From Streptomyces cyaneofuscatus (GTDB taxonomy: Bacteria; Actinomycetota; Actinomycetes; Streptomycetales; Streptomycetaceae), in assembly GCF_000718135.1 (NCBI RefSeq), contig NZ_JOEM01000001.1, positions 310,001 through 374,000 on the forward strand: a stretch of DNA of 64,000 nt, read 5' to 3'. How positions within the stretch are numbered: the first letter of the stretch is position 1; each line of letters opens with the position of its first letter. This document shows positions 1 to 10,898 of this stretch, piece by piece. The notes beneath the pieces were generated by a model. It searched no databases and was not told the origin of the DNA. It saw only the letters and a list, made by a program, of their open reading frames with translations. A program made the position numbers and the translations under genes.

Positions 1-460
1 GGTGGCCCAGCTCGGTGTTGGGGACGAGGCGGCCGTCGACGAAGAGCGCGCTGCCGATGCCCGTACCCAGGGTCAGCATGATGACCGTGCCCTTACGGCC
101 CCGGCCCGCGCCGAACGTCATCTCCGCGACCCCCGCCGCGTCCGCGTCGTTCAGGATCGTCACCGGCTGGCCGACCCGCTCGCCCAGCAGGGCGCGGGCG
201 TCCGTGTCGATCCAGCCCTTGTCGACATTGGCCGCCGTGCGCGTGACGCCGTCCGTGACGACGCCCGGGAACGTGATCCCGATGGGGCCCTGCCAGTCGA
301 AGTGGCCGACGACCTCGGCCACGCAGTCGGCCACGCGGTCGGGCGTGGCCGGATGCGGTGTCAGCACTTTGTGGCGCTCCTGCGCCAGGTCCCCTCGGTC
401 CAGGTCCACGGGAGCGCCCTTGATCCCTGAACCGCCGATGTCCACGCCGAAGATCTCCAT
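1..460 (-). CDS. ppgK: Polyphosphate glucokinase (ROK family), 3' end outside the window
   Basis: Cytoplasmic kinase that phosphorylates glucose using polyphosphate or ATP and feeds glycolysis. The visible N-terminal 153 residues start [16 protein letters not shown], the ROK phosphate-binding motif near residues 5-14, and continue to [13 protein letters not shown] and GTGIGSALF, typical of the actinobacterial PpgK branch. The ATG at 458-460 is the only sensible start. The gene lies 67 bases downstream of ispH on the same strand and may be cotranscribed with it. The C-terminal part is missing because the window ends. Family assignment is strong; the choice of phosphate donor is inferred from the family. 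Confidence 0.9.
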   Translation of the reverse strand, partial: MEIFGVDIGGSGIKGAPVDLDRGDLAQERHKVLTPHPATPDRVADCVAEVVGHFDWQGPIGITFPGVVTDGVTRTAANVDKGWIDTDARALLGERVGQPVTILNDADAAGVAEMTFGAGRGRKGTVIMLTLGTGIGSALFVDGRLVPNTELGH

Positions 461-527
461 GGAAACACCGTACGGGGAGGCAGGGCGCCGTGCCCTGCTA
501 CTCCGCCTACTCGGTGTCTGCCCGCGC

Positions 528-1517
528 CTACTCGGCGGAGAGGGCCGCCGCCTCGGCGCGCAGGTCGCGGCGGAGCTCCTTGGGGAGGGAGAAGGTGATC
601 GACTCGTCGGCCGTCTTGACCGTCTCCACGTCCTCGTAGCCACGCTCGGCGAGCCACTCCAGGACCCCGTCGACCAGGACGTCGGGGACCGAGGCACCGG
701 AGGTCAGGCCGACCGTGGACACGCCCTCCAGCCACGCCTCGTCGATCTCGCTCGCGAAGTCGACCAGGTACGCGGCGTCGGCTCCGGCGTCGAGGGCGAC
801 CTCGACCATGCGGATGGAGTTCGAGGAGTTCTTGGAGCCGACCACGATGACCAGCTCGGCGTCCTCGGCCAGCTTCTTCACCGCGATCTGGCGGTTCTGC
901 GTGGCGTAGCAGATGTCGTCGCTGGGCGGCGAGAGGAGGTTGGGGAACTTCGACTTGAGCGCGCCCACCGTCTCCATCGTCTCGTCGACGGAGAGGGTGG
1001 TCTGGGAGAGCCAGACGACCTTGGACTCGTCGCGGACCTCGATGTTCGCCACGTCCTCGGGGCCGTCGACCAGCTGGATGTGGTCGGGGGCCTCGCCGGA
1101 GGTGCCGATGACCTCCTCGTGGCCCTCGTGGCCGATCAGGAGGATGTCGTAGTCCTCCTTGGCGTACCGGACGGCTTCCTTGTGGACCTTGGTGACCAGC
1201 GGGCAGGTCGCGTCGATGGTCGCGAGCCTGCGCTCGGCGGCCTCCGCGTGGACGGTGGGCGCGACTCCGTGCGCGGAGAACATCACGATGGAGCCCTCGG
1301 GGACCTCCGCGGTGACGTCCACGAAGATCGCACCCTTCTTCTCCAGGGTCTGCACGACGTACTTGTTGTGCACGATCTCGTGGCGGACGTAGATCGGGGC
1401 CCCGTACTGCTCCAGGGCCTTCTCGACGGCGATCACGGCGCGGTCCACGCCCGCGCAGTAGCCACGGGGTGCGGCGAGCAGGACACGGCGGGCAGGCTTT
1501 GCAGTCATGCGTCCCAT
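528..1517 (-). CDS. ispH: 4-hydroxy-3-methylbut-2-enyl diphosphate reductase
   Basis: Last enzyme of the MEP isoprenoid pathway. It reduces HMBPP to IPP and DMAPP with a [4Fe-4S] cluster in the cytoplasm. The three cluster cysteines are visible in [16 protein letters not shown] and ICYATQNRQ, and the NSSNS substrate motif is present. I chose the ATG at 1515-1517 (MGRMTAKP); a second ATG lies three codons in. The reading frame stays open 34 codons further upstream, but that would run into the divergent permease. The protein is 329 residues, normal for the family. It is divergent from the permease and upstream of ppgK. Confidence 0.95.
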   Translation of the reverse strand: MGRMTAKPARRVLLAAPRGYCAGVDRAVIAVEKALEQYGAPIYVRHEIVHNKYVVQTLEKKGAIFVDVTAEVPEGSIVMFSAHGVAPTVHAEAAERRLATIDATCPLVTKVHKEAVRYAKEDYDILLIGHEGHEEVIGTSGEAPDHIQLVDGPEDVANIEVRDESKVVWLSQTTLSVDETMETVGALKSKFPNLLSPPSDDICYATQNRQIAVKKLAEDAELVIVVGSKNSSNSIRMVEVALDAGADAAYLVDFASEIDEAWLEGVSTVGLTSGASVPDVLVDGVLEWLAERGYEDVETVKTADESITFSLPKELRRDLRAEAAALSAE

Positions 1518-1617
1518 CGTAAGGCCGTACCCAGCGGGCGCCTCGACGGCCGGGTCGGGAGACTGATGGCGGTACCTGGGGGAACGATCTGTGGCGGACA
1601 GTGACTGTGGAGGGTTC

Positions 1618-2997
1618 ATGACGTCGGTCCCGGGAAGCGACAGCGGAAGCAGCGTCGAGGAGGGGAAGCTGCGGCGGACCCTCGGCTTCCGGGACCTCGT
1701 CGTCTACGGGCTGCTGTTCATCGCCCCCATGGCCCCCGTCGGCATCTTCGGCACGCTCGACGCCAAGTCCGGCGGGTCGGTCGCCCTCGTCTACATCGTG
1801 GCCACCGTCGTCATGGGGTTCACCGCCTTCAGTTACGCCCAGATGGTGCGGGTCGCCCCCTTCGCCGGCTCGGTCTTCACGTATGCCCGCAAGGGGCTCG
1901 GGGAAGGGCCCGGGTTCATCGCGGGGTGGATGGCGATGCTCGACTACCTGCTGATCCCCGCCGTCGCCTACCTCTTCTCCGGGATCGCGATGAACGCGCT
2001 GGTCCCGGAGGTGTCGCGGTGGGTGTGGACCGCGATCGCCGTCCTCGTGACCACGCTGCTCAATCTGTGGGGGGTGCGGGCGGCGGCGCGGGTCGGGTTC
2101 GCCGTGCTGGCCATGGAGATCGTGGTGCTGCTGGTCTTCGTGGTGTCGGCCGTGGTCGTCCTCGTACGGGACGGGGCGCAGCGCGGGTGGCTGACACCGC
2201 TGACCGGGGACGCGGCGTTCTCCATGGCGGCGGTGCTGGGCGCGGTGTCGGTGGCGGTGCTGTCGTATCTGGGGTTCGACGCCATCGCCTCGTTCGCGGA
2301 GGAGGTGACGGGCGGGTCGCAGAAGGTGGCGCGGGCGGTGCTGTTCTGTCTGGTGCTCGCGGGTTCCCTGTTCATCGTGCAGACCTATCTGGCCGCGTTG
2401 CTGGAGCCGATGAGCTCGGCCGAGCTGGCGGCGGATCCGGCGGCGCAGGGGTCGGCCTTCTACGACGCGGTCGACGCCTCCGTCGGGACCTGGCTGCACG
2501 ACCTGGTGGCGGTGAGCAAGGCGATCGGGGCGGCGTTCGCGGCGCTGGCGGGGCAGGCGGCGGCCGGGCGGCTGGTCTTCGCGATGGCCCGGGAGCGGCG
2601 GCTGCCGCACCTCCTCGCGAAGGTCGACCCGAAGTCGGGCGTGCCGCGGCTGGCGATCCTGGGTGCGGCGATCGTGACGCTGGTGGCCGCCGTGTGGGCG
2701 GCCCGGCGCGACGACGGTCTCGACCATCTGGTGTCGGTGGTGGACATCGGGGCGCTGACCGCGTTCGTGCTGCTGCACGCGTCGGTGGTCGGCTGGTTCG
2801 TCGTACGCCGGATGTCGGGGCCGCCCGTCTGGTGGAAGCACGTGCTGTTCCCGGTGGTCGGGGCGGGGGTGCTGGTCGCCGTGATCGTGGAGGCGACGAC
2901 GAGCGCCCAGGTGGTGGGGGTGTGCTGGCTGGCGGTGGGGTTCGTGGTGCTCGCGGTGCAGGGGGCGGGCGGGCGCGGGATGGAGCGTCCTCAGTAA
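1618..2997 (+). CDS. APC-superfamily amino acid permease
   Basis: Integral membrane transporter of about 459 residues with roughly 12 hydrophobic segments. The N-terminal part contains the APC-type motif [15 protein letters not shown] and a glycine-rich first helix. The start is taken as the ATG at 1618 because GGAGGG lies at 1609-1614. A GTG at 1591 in the same frame is the alternative and would add nine residues. The substrate cannot be read from sequence; related Streptomyces proteins are annotated as amino acid or putrescine importers. The stop codon lies inside a 12-bp tandem repeat described separately. Confidence 0.85.
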   Translation: MTSVPGSDSGSSVEEGKLRRTLGFRDLVVYGLLFIAPMAPVGIFGTLDAKSGGSVALVYIVATVVMGFTAFSYAQMVRVAPFAGSVFTYARKGLGEGPGFIAGWMAMLDYLLIPAVAYLFSGIAMNALVPEVSRWVWTAIAVLVTTLLNLWGVRAAARVGFAVLAMEIVVLLVFVVSAVVVLVRDGAQRGWLTPLTGDAAFSMAAVLGAVSVAVLSYLGFDAIASFAEEVTGGSQKVARAVLFCLVLAGSLFIVQTYLAALLEPMSSAELAADPAAQGSAFYDAVDASVGTWLHDLVAVSKAIGAAFAALAGQAAAGRLVFAMARERRLPHLLAKVDPKSGVPRLAILGAAIVTLVAAVWAARRDDGLDHLVSVVDIGALTAFVLLHASVVGWFVVRRMSGPPVWWKHVLFPVVGAGVLVAVIVEATTSAQVVGVCWLAVGFVVLAVQGAGGRGMERPQ

Positions 2998-3039
2998 GGG
3001 CCGCAGTAAGGGCCTCGGTACGCGTCTCGGTAAGGGGTT
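2992..3039 (+). repeat. 12-bp tandem repeat spanning the permease stop codon
   Basis: Four head-to-tail 12-mers: CAGTAAGGGCCG (2992-3003), CAGTAAGGGCCT, CGGTACGCGTCT and CGGTAAGGGGTT (to 3039). The TAA stop of the permease is in the first unit. The last unit also carries a small AAGGG-GTTG-CCCTT hairpin that could end the transcript before xseA. Confidence 0.75.
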
Positions 3040-3090
3040 GCCCTTCCCGGACCGCCGTCGTTGTCGGTGCGTCCCGATACGCTCGGGCGC

Positions 3091-4335
3091 ATGGCTCTCA
3101 ACACGTCCGCGGAAGCGCCGCTGCCCGTCGGTGAGGTGTCGCGCCTGATCGGGGGGTGGATCGACCGGCTCGGTGCCATCTGGGTGGAGGGGCAGATCAC
3201 CCAGCTTTCGCGGCGGCCGGGTGCCGGGGTCGTCTTCCTGACCCTGCGCGACCCGTCCCACGACATCTCGGTGAGCGTGACCTGCTTCCGGCAGGTCTTC
3301 GACCGGATCGCCGACGTGGTCAGCGAGGGCGCGCGGGTCGTCGTCCTCGCCAAGCCCGAGTGGTACGCGCCCCGGGGGCAGCTGTCGCTGCGGGCCACTG
3401 ACATACGGCCGGTGGGCATCGGCGAGCTGCTGGTGCGGCTGGAGCAGCTGAAGAAGTCGCTGGCCGCCGAGGGGCTCTTCGCGCCGGCCCGGAAGAAGCC
3501 GCTCCCCTTCCTGCCGCAGCTCATCGGGCTGGTCAGCGGGCGGGCCTCCGCTGCCGAGCGCGATGTCCTGGAGAACGCCCGCCGCCGCTGGCCCGCCGTG
3601 CGCTTCGAGGTCCGCAACGCCGCCGTGCAGGGGGTGAACGCGGTCAGCCAGGTGGTCCAGGCCATCGAGGAGCTGGACGCGCTGCCCGAGGTGGACGTGA
3701 TCGTGGTGGCGCGGGGCGGCGGCAGCGTGGAGGACCTGCTGCCGTTCTCCGACGAGCAGCTGATCCGGGCCGTCGCCGCGTGCCGTACGCCGGTGGTCTC
3801 CGCGATCGGCCACGAGCCCGACTCCCCGCTGCTGGACCTGGTGGCCGACCTGCGCGCCTCCACGCCCACGGACGCGGCCAAGAAGGTCGTACCGGACGTG
3901 GGCGAGGAGCTGGAGAAGGTGCGGCAGCTCCGGGACCGGGCGCTGCGGACCGTACGGGGGATCCTCGACCGCGAGGAGCGGGGGCTCGCGCACGCGCTGG
4001 GCCGACCCGCGATGGAGCGGCCGCAGCGGCTGGTGGACGAGCGCGAGGCCGAGGTGGACGCGCTCGTCGGGCGGAGCCGCCGGGTGCTGGGCCATCTGCT
4101 GGACCGGGCCGATTCGGAGCTCGCGCACACCCGGGCCCGAGTGGTATCGCTGTCGCCCGCCGCCACGCTGGAGCGGGGGTACGCGGTGCTCCAGCGGCCT
4201 GACGGCCATGTGGTGCGCTCCCCCGACGAGGCCGGGGCGCCCGGTGAGCCGCTGCGGGCGCGGGTCTCGGAGGGCGAGTTCACGGTGCGGGTGGACGGGG
4301 ACGGACCCCGCGATGACGTTGCAGCTCGGAACTAG
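3091..4335 (+). CDS. xseA: Exodeoxyribonuclease VII large subunit
   Basis: Catalytic subunit of exonuclease VII, which degrades single-stranded DNA bidirectionally with XseB in repair. The order is an N-terminal OB-fold (about 15-110, with [11 protein letters not shown]), then the nuclease domain with [14 protein letters not shown] and the conserved [24 protein letters not shown] stretch split around residue 245, then a coiled-coil-rich C-terminus ending in [12 protein letters not shown]. It has 414 residues, normal for the family. The ATG at 3091 is used rather than the open frame upstream. xseB follows 10 bases after the stop codon, so the two form an operon. Confidence 0.95.
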   Translation: MALNTSAEAPLPVGEVSRLIGGWIDRLGAIWVEGQITQLSRRPGAGVVFLTLRDPSHDISVSVTCFRQVFDRIADVVSEGARVVVLAKPEWYAPRGQLSLRATDIRPVGIGELLVRLEQLKKSLAAEGLFAPARKKPLPFLPQLIGLVSGRASAAERDVLENARRRWPAVRFEVRNAAVQGVNAVSQVVQAIEELDALPEVDVIVVARGGGSVEDLLPFSDEQLIRAVAACRTPVVSAIGHEPDSPLLDLVADLRASTPTDAAKKVVPDVGEELEKVRQLRDRALRTVRGILDREERGLAHALGRPAMERPQRLVDEREAEVDALVGRSRRVLGHLLDRADSELAHTRARVVSLSPAATLERGYAVLQRPDGHVVRSPDEAGAPGEPLRARVSEGEFTVRVDGDGPRDDVAARN

Positions 4336-4345
4336 GGTGGTTCAC

Positions 4346-4597
4346 ATGACGGACGACGGTACGGCGGCGGCTGCCGCGACGAGCACGCTCGGGTACGAGC
4401 AGGCGCGGGACGAGCTGATCGAGGTCGTACGCCGGCTGGAGGCGGGCGGCACGACGCTGGAGGAGTCGCTGGCCCTGTGGGAGCGGGGCGAGGAGCTGGC
4501 GAAGATCTGCCGCCACTGGCTGGAGGGTGCCCGGGCCCGGCTGGACGCGGCGCTGGCCCGGCCGGAGAGCGAGCCCGGCACGGCCTCCGACGGCTGA
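4346..4597 (+). CDS. xseB: Exodeoxyribonuclease VII small subunit
   Basis: Small helical partner of XseA. It has 83 residues with the family signature [36 protein letters not shown] and a C-terminal helix ending ARLDAALA. Length and hairpin-like two-helix pattern fit the family. It starts with ATG at 4346, ten bases after xseA, so translation is probably coupled. The upstream GTG of the same open frame at 4208 lies inside xseA and is ignored. Confidence 0.93.
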   Translation: MTDDGTAAAAATSTLGYEQARDELIEVVRRLEAGGTTLEESLALWERGEELAKICRHWLEGARARLDAALARPESEPGTASDG

Positions 4598-4731
4598 TCG
4601 CGCGGCGGGGCGAGACCCGGGAAGCTGTGGAGTGGATCACTCCCCTCCGGTTTTAGTTGAAAGTTAACCTACCTCTCCGTTACGGTCGATGCGTTACTCC
4701 CCCCGCGCCCTTTCGGAAGGTTTGCCCTCGC

Positions 4732-5322
4732 ATGTCCCTCGTTCTCGACCCCGCCGCCCAGGACCTCCTCTTCCGCGAGGCCCGCACCGCCAACACCTTC
4801 ACCGACGAGCCGGTGACCGACGAGCAGGTCCAGGCGATCTACGACCTGGTCAAGTTCGGCCCGACCGCCTTCAACCAGTCGCCGCTGCGCGTCGTCCTGG
4901 TCCGCTCCGCCGAGGGCCGCGAGCGCCTCGTGCAGCACATGGCCGAGGGCAACCGCCCGAAGACCGCCACCGCCCCGCTGGTCGCCATCCTGGCCGCCGA
5001 CAACGAGTTCCACGAGGAGCTCCCGGCGCTGCTGCCGCACTTCCCGCAGGCCAAGGACATGTTCTTCGCCGAGCGCCCGGTCCGTGAGTCGGCCGCCGGC
5101 CTCAACGCCGCGCTCCAGGCCGCCTACTTCATCATCGGCGTCCGCGCCGCCGGCCTGGCCGCCGGACCGATGACCGGCTACGACGCCGCCGGCATCCAGA
5201 AGGAGTTCCTGGACGACGACCACACCCCGCTGATGGTCGTCAACATCGGCAAGCCGGGCGAGGACGCCTGGTTCCCGCGCAGCCCGCGCCTCTCCTACGA
5301 CGAGGTCATCAAGACCGTCTGA
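4732..5322 (+). CDS. Nitroreductase family protein (malonic semialdehyde reductase RutE/HadB-like)
   Basis: FMN-dependent oxidoreductase of about 196 residues. It shows the RutE/HadB-like pattern: LFREARTANTF near the N-terminus, KFGPTAFNQSP in the FMN-binding region (about 40-50), NAALQAAYFI, and GPMTGYD close to the C-terminus. The natural substrate is unknown; relatives reduce malonic semialdehyde or nitro compounds. The start is the ATG at 4732 with GGAAGG at 4715-4720. The promoter region contains an unusually AT-rich stretch around 4653-4675, noted separately. A strong hairpin ends the unit. Confidence 0.85.
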   Translation: MSLVLDPAAQDLLFREARTANTFTDEPVTDEQVQAIYDLVKFGPTAFNQSPLRVVLVRSAEGRERLVQHMAEGNRPKTATAPLVAILAADNEFHEELPALLPHFPQAKDMFFAERPVRESAAGLNAALQAAYFIIGVRAAGLAAGPMTGYDAAGIQKEFLDDDHTPLMVVNIGKPGEDAWFPRSPRLSYDEVIKTV

Positions 5323-5338
5323 GCGGCCACGCGCCTAC

Positions 5339-5381
5339 GTGAAGGGGCCCCGGAACACCTGGTGTTCCGGGGCCCCTTCAC
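5339..5381. terminator. Perfect 21-bp inverted repeat between convergent genes
   Basis: Arms of 21 bases beginning GTGAAGGGGCCCCGGAACAC and its exact complement are separated by one T. It sits between the nitroreductase and the DUF4245 gene and should terminate both. It has no T-tract, as usual in Streptomyces. Confidence 0.9.
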
Positions 5382-5401
5382 CTACGCACAACTGCGAAGG
5401 C

Positions 5402-5974
5402 TCAGGAGGCGGTCGGAGAGGCCGACGGCACCGGGCCCCCGACCGGCTCCGTCTTCAGCGCCTCGGCCATCTCCACCAGCCGCTCCCTGGGGGCCGAGCC
5501 GGTCACCACGGTGGTGTGGCCCTTCTCCGGCAGGACGAGGGCGTCGTACTTCTCGCCCTCCCAGACCTGCCATTCGCGGCCCGCGACCTTCGCGGTGGTC
5601 CCGGTGTCCTTGGCCTTCTGGCTGACCTGGGGCACGTACGTCCGCGCGGCGGCCGTGGACTGCTCGACCGCGACGTACTTGCCGTCCGGGTCGAGGAAGC
5701 CGATGTGCCAGGCCTTGCCGGCGGTGGCGTCGTACGAGACGGAGGTCGGCTTCCACTTCTCCGGCAGGCCCTCCGGCGCGGCGACCGGGTAGGGCGCGGT
5801 GGTCCGCACCGTCGCCAGTTCCACGGTGAAGTCGACGGCCTTGACGGGGTCGAGGTTCTCGTCGTGCGGAACGAAGATGTAGATGACGCCCGCACAGGCG
5901 GCGGTCACCATGGTCGACAGGAACATGTTCCTGGCGGTCTGCTTGCCTCGCTTGCTCTCTGCCACGGCATCCAT
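5402..5974 (-). CDS. DUF4245 membrane-anchored protein
   Basis: Protein of about 190 residues with a short basic N-terminus (ESKRGKQTARN), one transmembrane helix (about residues 17-36, MFLSTMVTAACAGVIYIFVP) and an extracytoplasmic domain that matches the actinobacterial DUF4245 pattern. Function is unknown. The ATG at 5974 is chosen because the charged stretch then directly precedes the helix; the open frame extends further upstream. It is convergent with the nitroreductase and divergent from glpX. DUF4245 next to glpX is a common actinobacterial arrangement, so a link to envelope or carbon metabolism is possible but unproved. Confidence 0.8.
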   Translation of the reverse strand: MDAVAESKRGKQTARNMFLSTMVTAACAGVIYIFVPHDENLDPVKAVDFTVELATVRTTAPYPVAAPEGLPEKWKPTSVSYDATAGKAWHIGFLDPDGKYVAVEQSTAAARTYVPQVSQKAKDTGTTAKVAGREWQVWEGEKYDALVLPEKGHTTVVTGSAPRERLVEMAEALKTEPVGGPVPSASPTAS

Positions 5975-6090
5975 GGTGGCACGCGGCCCGGCACGCCCGG
6001 CCGCAGGGTGGGGCCCGGCGTGGGCGCTGACCGTGGGTGGCGGCGGGGACACGGACCGGGGTGCTCATGCGTGACCCGCACTGCTCATTT

Positions 6091-6106
6091 TATCGACCTA
6101 CCGATA
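6091..6106. promoter_or_regulatory. Candidate operator upstream of glpX
   Basis: TATCG (6091-6095) and CGATA (6102-6106) form a short inverted repeat in an AT-richer patch about 55 bases before the glpX start, inside the divergent region with DUF4245. No known regulator is recognised. Confidence 0.35.
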
Positions 6107-6158
6107 GAGTCACAGCACCCTCATATCCGGTCGTCGCCGTACAGAAAGGTGCGCTCCG

Positions 6159-7190
6159 ATGTCCGAGCATCATCTGCCGTCCCAATTGGAGGTCTCCCCG
6201 GAGGCCCCCGACCGCAACCTGGCCCTGGAGTTGGTCCGGGTCACCGAGGCCGCCGCGATGGCCGCCGGGCGCTGGGTGGGCCGCGGCGACAAGATCGGCG
6301 CCGACGGCGCCGCCGTGAAGGCCATGCGCACCCTCGTCTCGACCGTCTCGATGAACGGCGTCGTCGTCATCGGGGAGGGCGAGAAGGACGAAGCCCCCAT
6401 GCTGTTCAACGGCGAGCGGGTCGGCGACGGCACCGGCGCCGAGGTCGACATCGCGGTCGACCCGATCGACGGCACCACGCTCAACGCCAAGGGCATGCCG
6501 AACGCGATCGCCGTGCTGGCGGCCGCCGACCGCGGGGCGATGTTCGACCCGTCCGCGGTCTTCTACATGGACAAGCTGGTCACGGGTCCCGAGGCCGCCG
6601 ACTTCGTCGACATCAACGCGCCCGTGGCGGTGAACATCCGGCGCGTCGCGCGGGCGAAGAACTCCACGCCCGAGGACGTCACCGTCGTCATCCTGGACCG
6701 CCCCCGCCACGAGGGCATCGTCAAGGAGATCCGGGAGACCGGCGCACGCATCAAGTTCATCTCCGACGGCGACGTGGCGGGCTCCATCATGGCCGCCCGT
6801 GAGGGCACCGGCGTCGACCTGCTGATGGGCATCGGCGGCACCCCCGAGGGCATCATCTCGGCGTGCGCCATAAAGTGCCTCGGCGGTGTCATCCAGGGCA
6901 AGCTCTGGCCCAAGGACGAGGCGGAGCGGCAGAAGGCGCTGGACGCGGGCCACGATCTGGACCGGGTCCTGTCCACCGACGACCTGGTCAGCGGCGACAA
7001 CGTGTTCTTCGTGGCGACGGGGATCACCGACGGTGAGCTGATGCGCGGTGTGCGGTACCGCGCGGAGACGGCCACCACCGAGTCGATCGTGATGCGCTCC
7101 AAGTCCGGCACGATCCGGACGATCTCCTCGACCCACCGGCTGTCGAAGCTGCGCGCCTACAGCGCCATCGACTTCGACCGCGCGAAGTAG
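6159..7190 (+). CDS. glpX: Fructose-1,6-bisphosphatase, class II
   Basis: Gluconeogenic phosphatase that converts fructose-1,6-bisphosphate to fructose-6-phosphate in the cytoplasm. Class II signatures are visible: [11 protein letters not shown] (about 69-79, metal and phosphate site), [12 protein letters not shown] (about 101-112) and [12 protein letters not shown] near residue 225. It has 343 residues, typical for actinobacterial GlpX. It starts with ATG at 6159 preceded by GAAAGG. It is probably the only gluconeogenic FBPase step encoded here. A strong hairpin follows the stop. Confidence 0.95.
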   Translation: MSEHHLPSQLEVSPEAPDRNLALELVRVTEAAAMAAGRWVGRGDKIGADGAAVKAMRTLVSTVSMNGVVVIGEGEKDEAPMLFNGERVGDGTGAEVDIAVDPIDGTTLNAKGMPNAIAVLAAADRGAMFDPSAVFYMDKLVTGPEAADFVDINAPVAVNIRRVARAKNSTPEDVTVVILDRPRHEGIVKEIRETGARIKFISDGDVAGSIMAAREGTGVDLLMGIGGTPEGIISACAIKCLGGVIQGKLWPKDEAERQKALDAGHDLDRVLSTDDLVSGDNVFFVATGITDGELMRGVRYRAETATTESIVMRSKSGTIRTISSTHRLSKLRAYSAIDFDRAK

Positions 7191-7207
7191 CGGAGCGACA
7201 GACAGAA

Positions 7208-7245
7208 GGAGGGGGCGCGGGGGCCATGGTCCCCGCGCCCCCTCC
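7208..7245. terminator. Bidirectional terminator between glpX and the wbl gene
   Basis: 15-bp arms GGAGGGGGCGCGGGG (7208-7222) and CCCCGCGCCCCCTCC (7231-7245) with an 8-base loop, between convergent genes. Confidence 0.85.
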
Positions 7246-7269
7246 TCCTTTGAAGCTTCCTTCGAAGTC

Positions 7270-7641
7270 TCAGCCGGCCGCGGCTATGCGCTCCGCCGGT
7301 GCGGCGGCGGTCAGCTCGATGTCGCGCCGGCGCCTGCGGGCCAGCGCCACCCGGCGCTCGGCGGCGGTCAGCCCGCCCCACACCCCGTACGGCTCGGGCT
7401 GCATCAGTGCGTGCTCCCGGCACGCCACCATCACCGGGCAGCGGGCGCAGACGCGCTTGGCGGCCTCCTCACGGGCCAGTCGGGCGGCGGTCGGCTCCTT
7501 CGACGGGGCGAAGAACAGCCCGGCTTCGTCCCGGCGGCACACCGCCTCCGAGTGCCAGGGGCCCGCCTCGTCCTCCCGGGCGGGGGTCCGCTGGGCAGGA
7601 ACGGCGGCGACCTGCAGAGGCTGATGCGGCGGTTGCAGCAC
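7270..7641 (-). CDS. wblI: WhiB-like iron-sulfur transcriptional regulator (WblI type)
   Basis: Small [4Fe-4S] regulator of 123 residues. The four cluster cysteines are C35, C65, C68 and C74 (C-X29-C-X2-C-X5-C), followed by the GVWGG turn at 86-90 and a basic tail (ARRRRRDIEL) that contacts DNA. The N-terminus MLQPPHQPLQVAAVPAQR resembles the Streptomyces WblI branch as I remember it; that subtype name is less certain than the family. Such proteins bind the principal sigma factor and act in development or redox response. It is convergent with glpX, with its own promoter region at 7642-7816. Confidence 0.9.
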   Translation of the reverse strand: MLQPPHQPLQVAAVPAQRTPAREDEAGPWHSEAVCRRDEAGLFFAPSKEPTAARLAREEAAKRVCARCPVMVACREHALMQPEPYGVWGGLTAAERRVALARRRRRDIELTAAAPAERIAAAG

Positions 7642-7816
7642 GGTCTACTCCTGACGACGGCTACGGCTTCGCGAGCGAGAGACGATGCAGCAGTCCATAC
7701 CCGTTGCGTGTACGCCTATGCACGCAGCGGCACCGGCGCACGGCGCGCGACAAGGGCTCCGGGAGGTGTTCTGGCTGATTCCCGAACGTGCGTCCGCCGA
7801 GCCGTTCGAGCCGTTC

Positions 7817-8524
7817 TCAGTGCCCGAGGTGCTTGCGCAGCCGCCGCTGGAGGTCCGTGACGAACTTGCCCCGCTTGGGCTTCGCCTCCACGCTGCCGAG
7901 CACCGCGTAGCCGTTCACGACCACGACCGGGGCCTCCGGGTCCATCGACTCCAGGGTGCGGACGTCGAAGTCGCCGAGGACGCCCGTTCCGCTGCCGCGC
8001 AGGGTGACGTTCTCCGGCACCCGGATCTCGACACTGCCGAAGATGGCCGTGGCGTTGATGACGGTGAGTCGTTGGCTGAAAAGCGCCTCGGTCAGATCGA
8101 TCTCCACGCTGCCGAAGAGCGAGAAGGCGTTCGTCCGGGGGCCGACGCGCCAACGGCCCTTGCGGGTGGCGCTGCTGAAGATCGCGACGAGGTTGTCCGT
8201 CGGGCCGTCCTGCGGTTCGGGGCCGTAGGCGTACGGCTGCGGTCCCCGACCCGGGGCGGCTCCGGAGGAGGCGGCGGGCAGATCGCGGACCAGCGGCTGG
8301 AGTTCACCGACGGTCTTGGCCCGGTAGACGAGGTCGACCCGCTCCGCGTGCTCGTCCGCCGTCAGGCGCCCCTCGGCCATCGCCTCGCGCAGGATGTCCG
8401 CGATCCGGTCGCGGTCGGCGTCGGAGGCGCGGATCGAGTCGCCGGGCGCGGCCTCGGCGGGCGAGACCTGGGCGGGCGGGGCGGCCGGCCGGGCGGGCTG
8501 CTGGGGCTGCTTCTCTAGGTCCAC
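7817..8524 (-). CDS. DUF1707 and LiaF-like domain protein
   Basis: 235-residue protein. A proline/alanine-rich N-terminus leads into a DUF1707 domain (about 29-80, IRASDADRDRIADILREAMAEGRL), common in Streptomyces and often regulatory or membrane-associated. The C-terminal half resembles the LiaF cell-wall-response domain with repeated FGSVEI / LGSVEA strands. There is no transmembrane helix, unlike many family members. Starts with GTG at 8522-8524. A role in envelope stress is an inference from the LiaF-like part only. Confidence 0.75.
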   Translation of the reverse strand: MDLEKQPQQPARPAAPPAQVSPAEAAPGDSIRASDADRDRIADILREAMAEGRLTADEHAERVDLVYRAKTVGELQPLVRDLPAASSGAAPGRGPQPYAYGPEPQDGPTDNLVAIFSSATRKGRWRVGPRTNAFSLFGSVEIDLTEALFSQRLTVINATAIFGSVEIRVPENVTLRGSGTGVLGDFDVRTLESMDPEAPVVVVNGYAVLGSVEAKPKRGKFVTDLQRRLRKHLGH

Positions 8525-8620
8525 CGGCCCAGCGTACCCAAACGCGATAGATCGCGACTACCCCTCCGGGCGGCGCGCCCGGGGGGAGAAACGGCGCGCC
8601 CGAGGCGGAAGGCCCGGTCT

Positions 8621-8639
8621 CGAGGTGAGCCTTACCTCA
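8621..8639. promoter_or_regulatory. Iron-box-like site (DmdR/IdeR type) before the class I fumarase
   Basis: CGAGGTGAGCCTTACCTCA matches the actinobacterial iron-box consensus TTAGGTTAGCCTAACCTAA at 14 of 19 positions by eye and contains the inverted repeat GTGAG/CTCAC. It lies about 90 bases before the fumarase start. Confidence 0.45.
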
Positions 8640-8727
8640 CAGGATCGGCCGAGGAGGCGCGTTCTACCCTGGTTGATGCGCTGCCCAAGGGAGGTCAGCC
8701 GCTGTCGCCGAGTGAGGAATGGCCGTA

Positions 8728-10398
<1,671 letters not shown>

Positions 10399-10898
10399 CC
10401 GGCGGCGGCAGCAGACGGTGCGGAGGGGGCGTCCGAACGGGCGCCCCCTCTCCCGTACAACGGGCACCCCCGTACGTCGATATCAAGCCAATCTCGCGAC
10501 AGCGGACACCACCTGCCCGACCGGGCCCGGAACAGGCGCGACGGCCTCCATCGCACGCCTGCCGCCCGTCGCGAAGGTCATGCGGGCGCCACGGGCCGGG
10601 CGCTTTCAGCTCGCCCGAACGGACACCGTACGAAAAGGCGTTAGGGAACATCCCGCGCCAAAGGCGCCGCGCGCCCCCGCCCCCGCGCCGGGCGGATGGC
10701 CAGTCCTGCACCGCCGCTTTCCCGCAGCCCGCCGCCTTCCGGGCTTGCGCCGCGCGGGGGCAACCGCGAAGGGTTATCGAACGTTCCTGACAATCTCCAT
10801 CGGCCCGACTGCACCGGCCTGATCCGCAGGGCGCCCCACGGCGCCCTGCGGCCTTTCGCCGCGCAGCCACTGCCGAACTCCGGAAAGGCGGACGCCGA
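10399..10898. other. 500-base intergenic region, fumarase to aminopeptidase
   Basis: Holds the fumarase terminator at 10423-10450, then about 440 bases in which I see no convincing gene or RNA. The last part carries the aminopeptidase ribosome site GGAAAGG (10882-10888). Confidence 0.5.
10423..10450 (+). terminator. Terminator of the class I fumarase gene
   Basis: GAGGGGGCG (10423-10431) and CGCCCCCTC (10442-10450) with a 10-base loop, 25 bases after the stop codon. Confidence 0.8.

Noticed and set aside
361..4209. Very long minus-strand open frame (1282 codons)
   Set aside because: It runs antiparallel to ispH, the permease and xseA, is Arg/Pro/His-rich with no conserved motif, and is a GC-rich shadow.
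8719..8727. Upstream ATG for the class I fumarase
   Set aside because: The ribosome site GAGGA is only 2 bases from 8719 but well spaced for 8728, and known homologues start MPEF.
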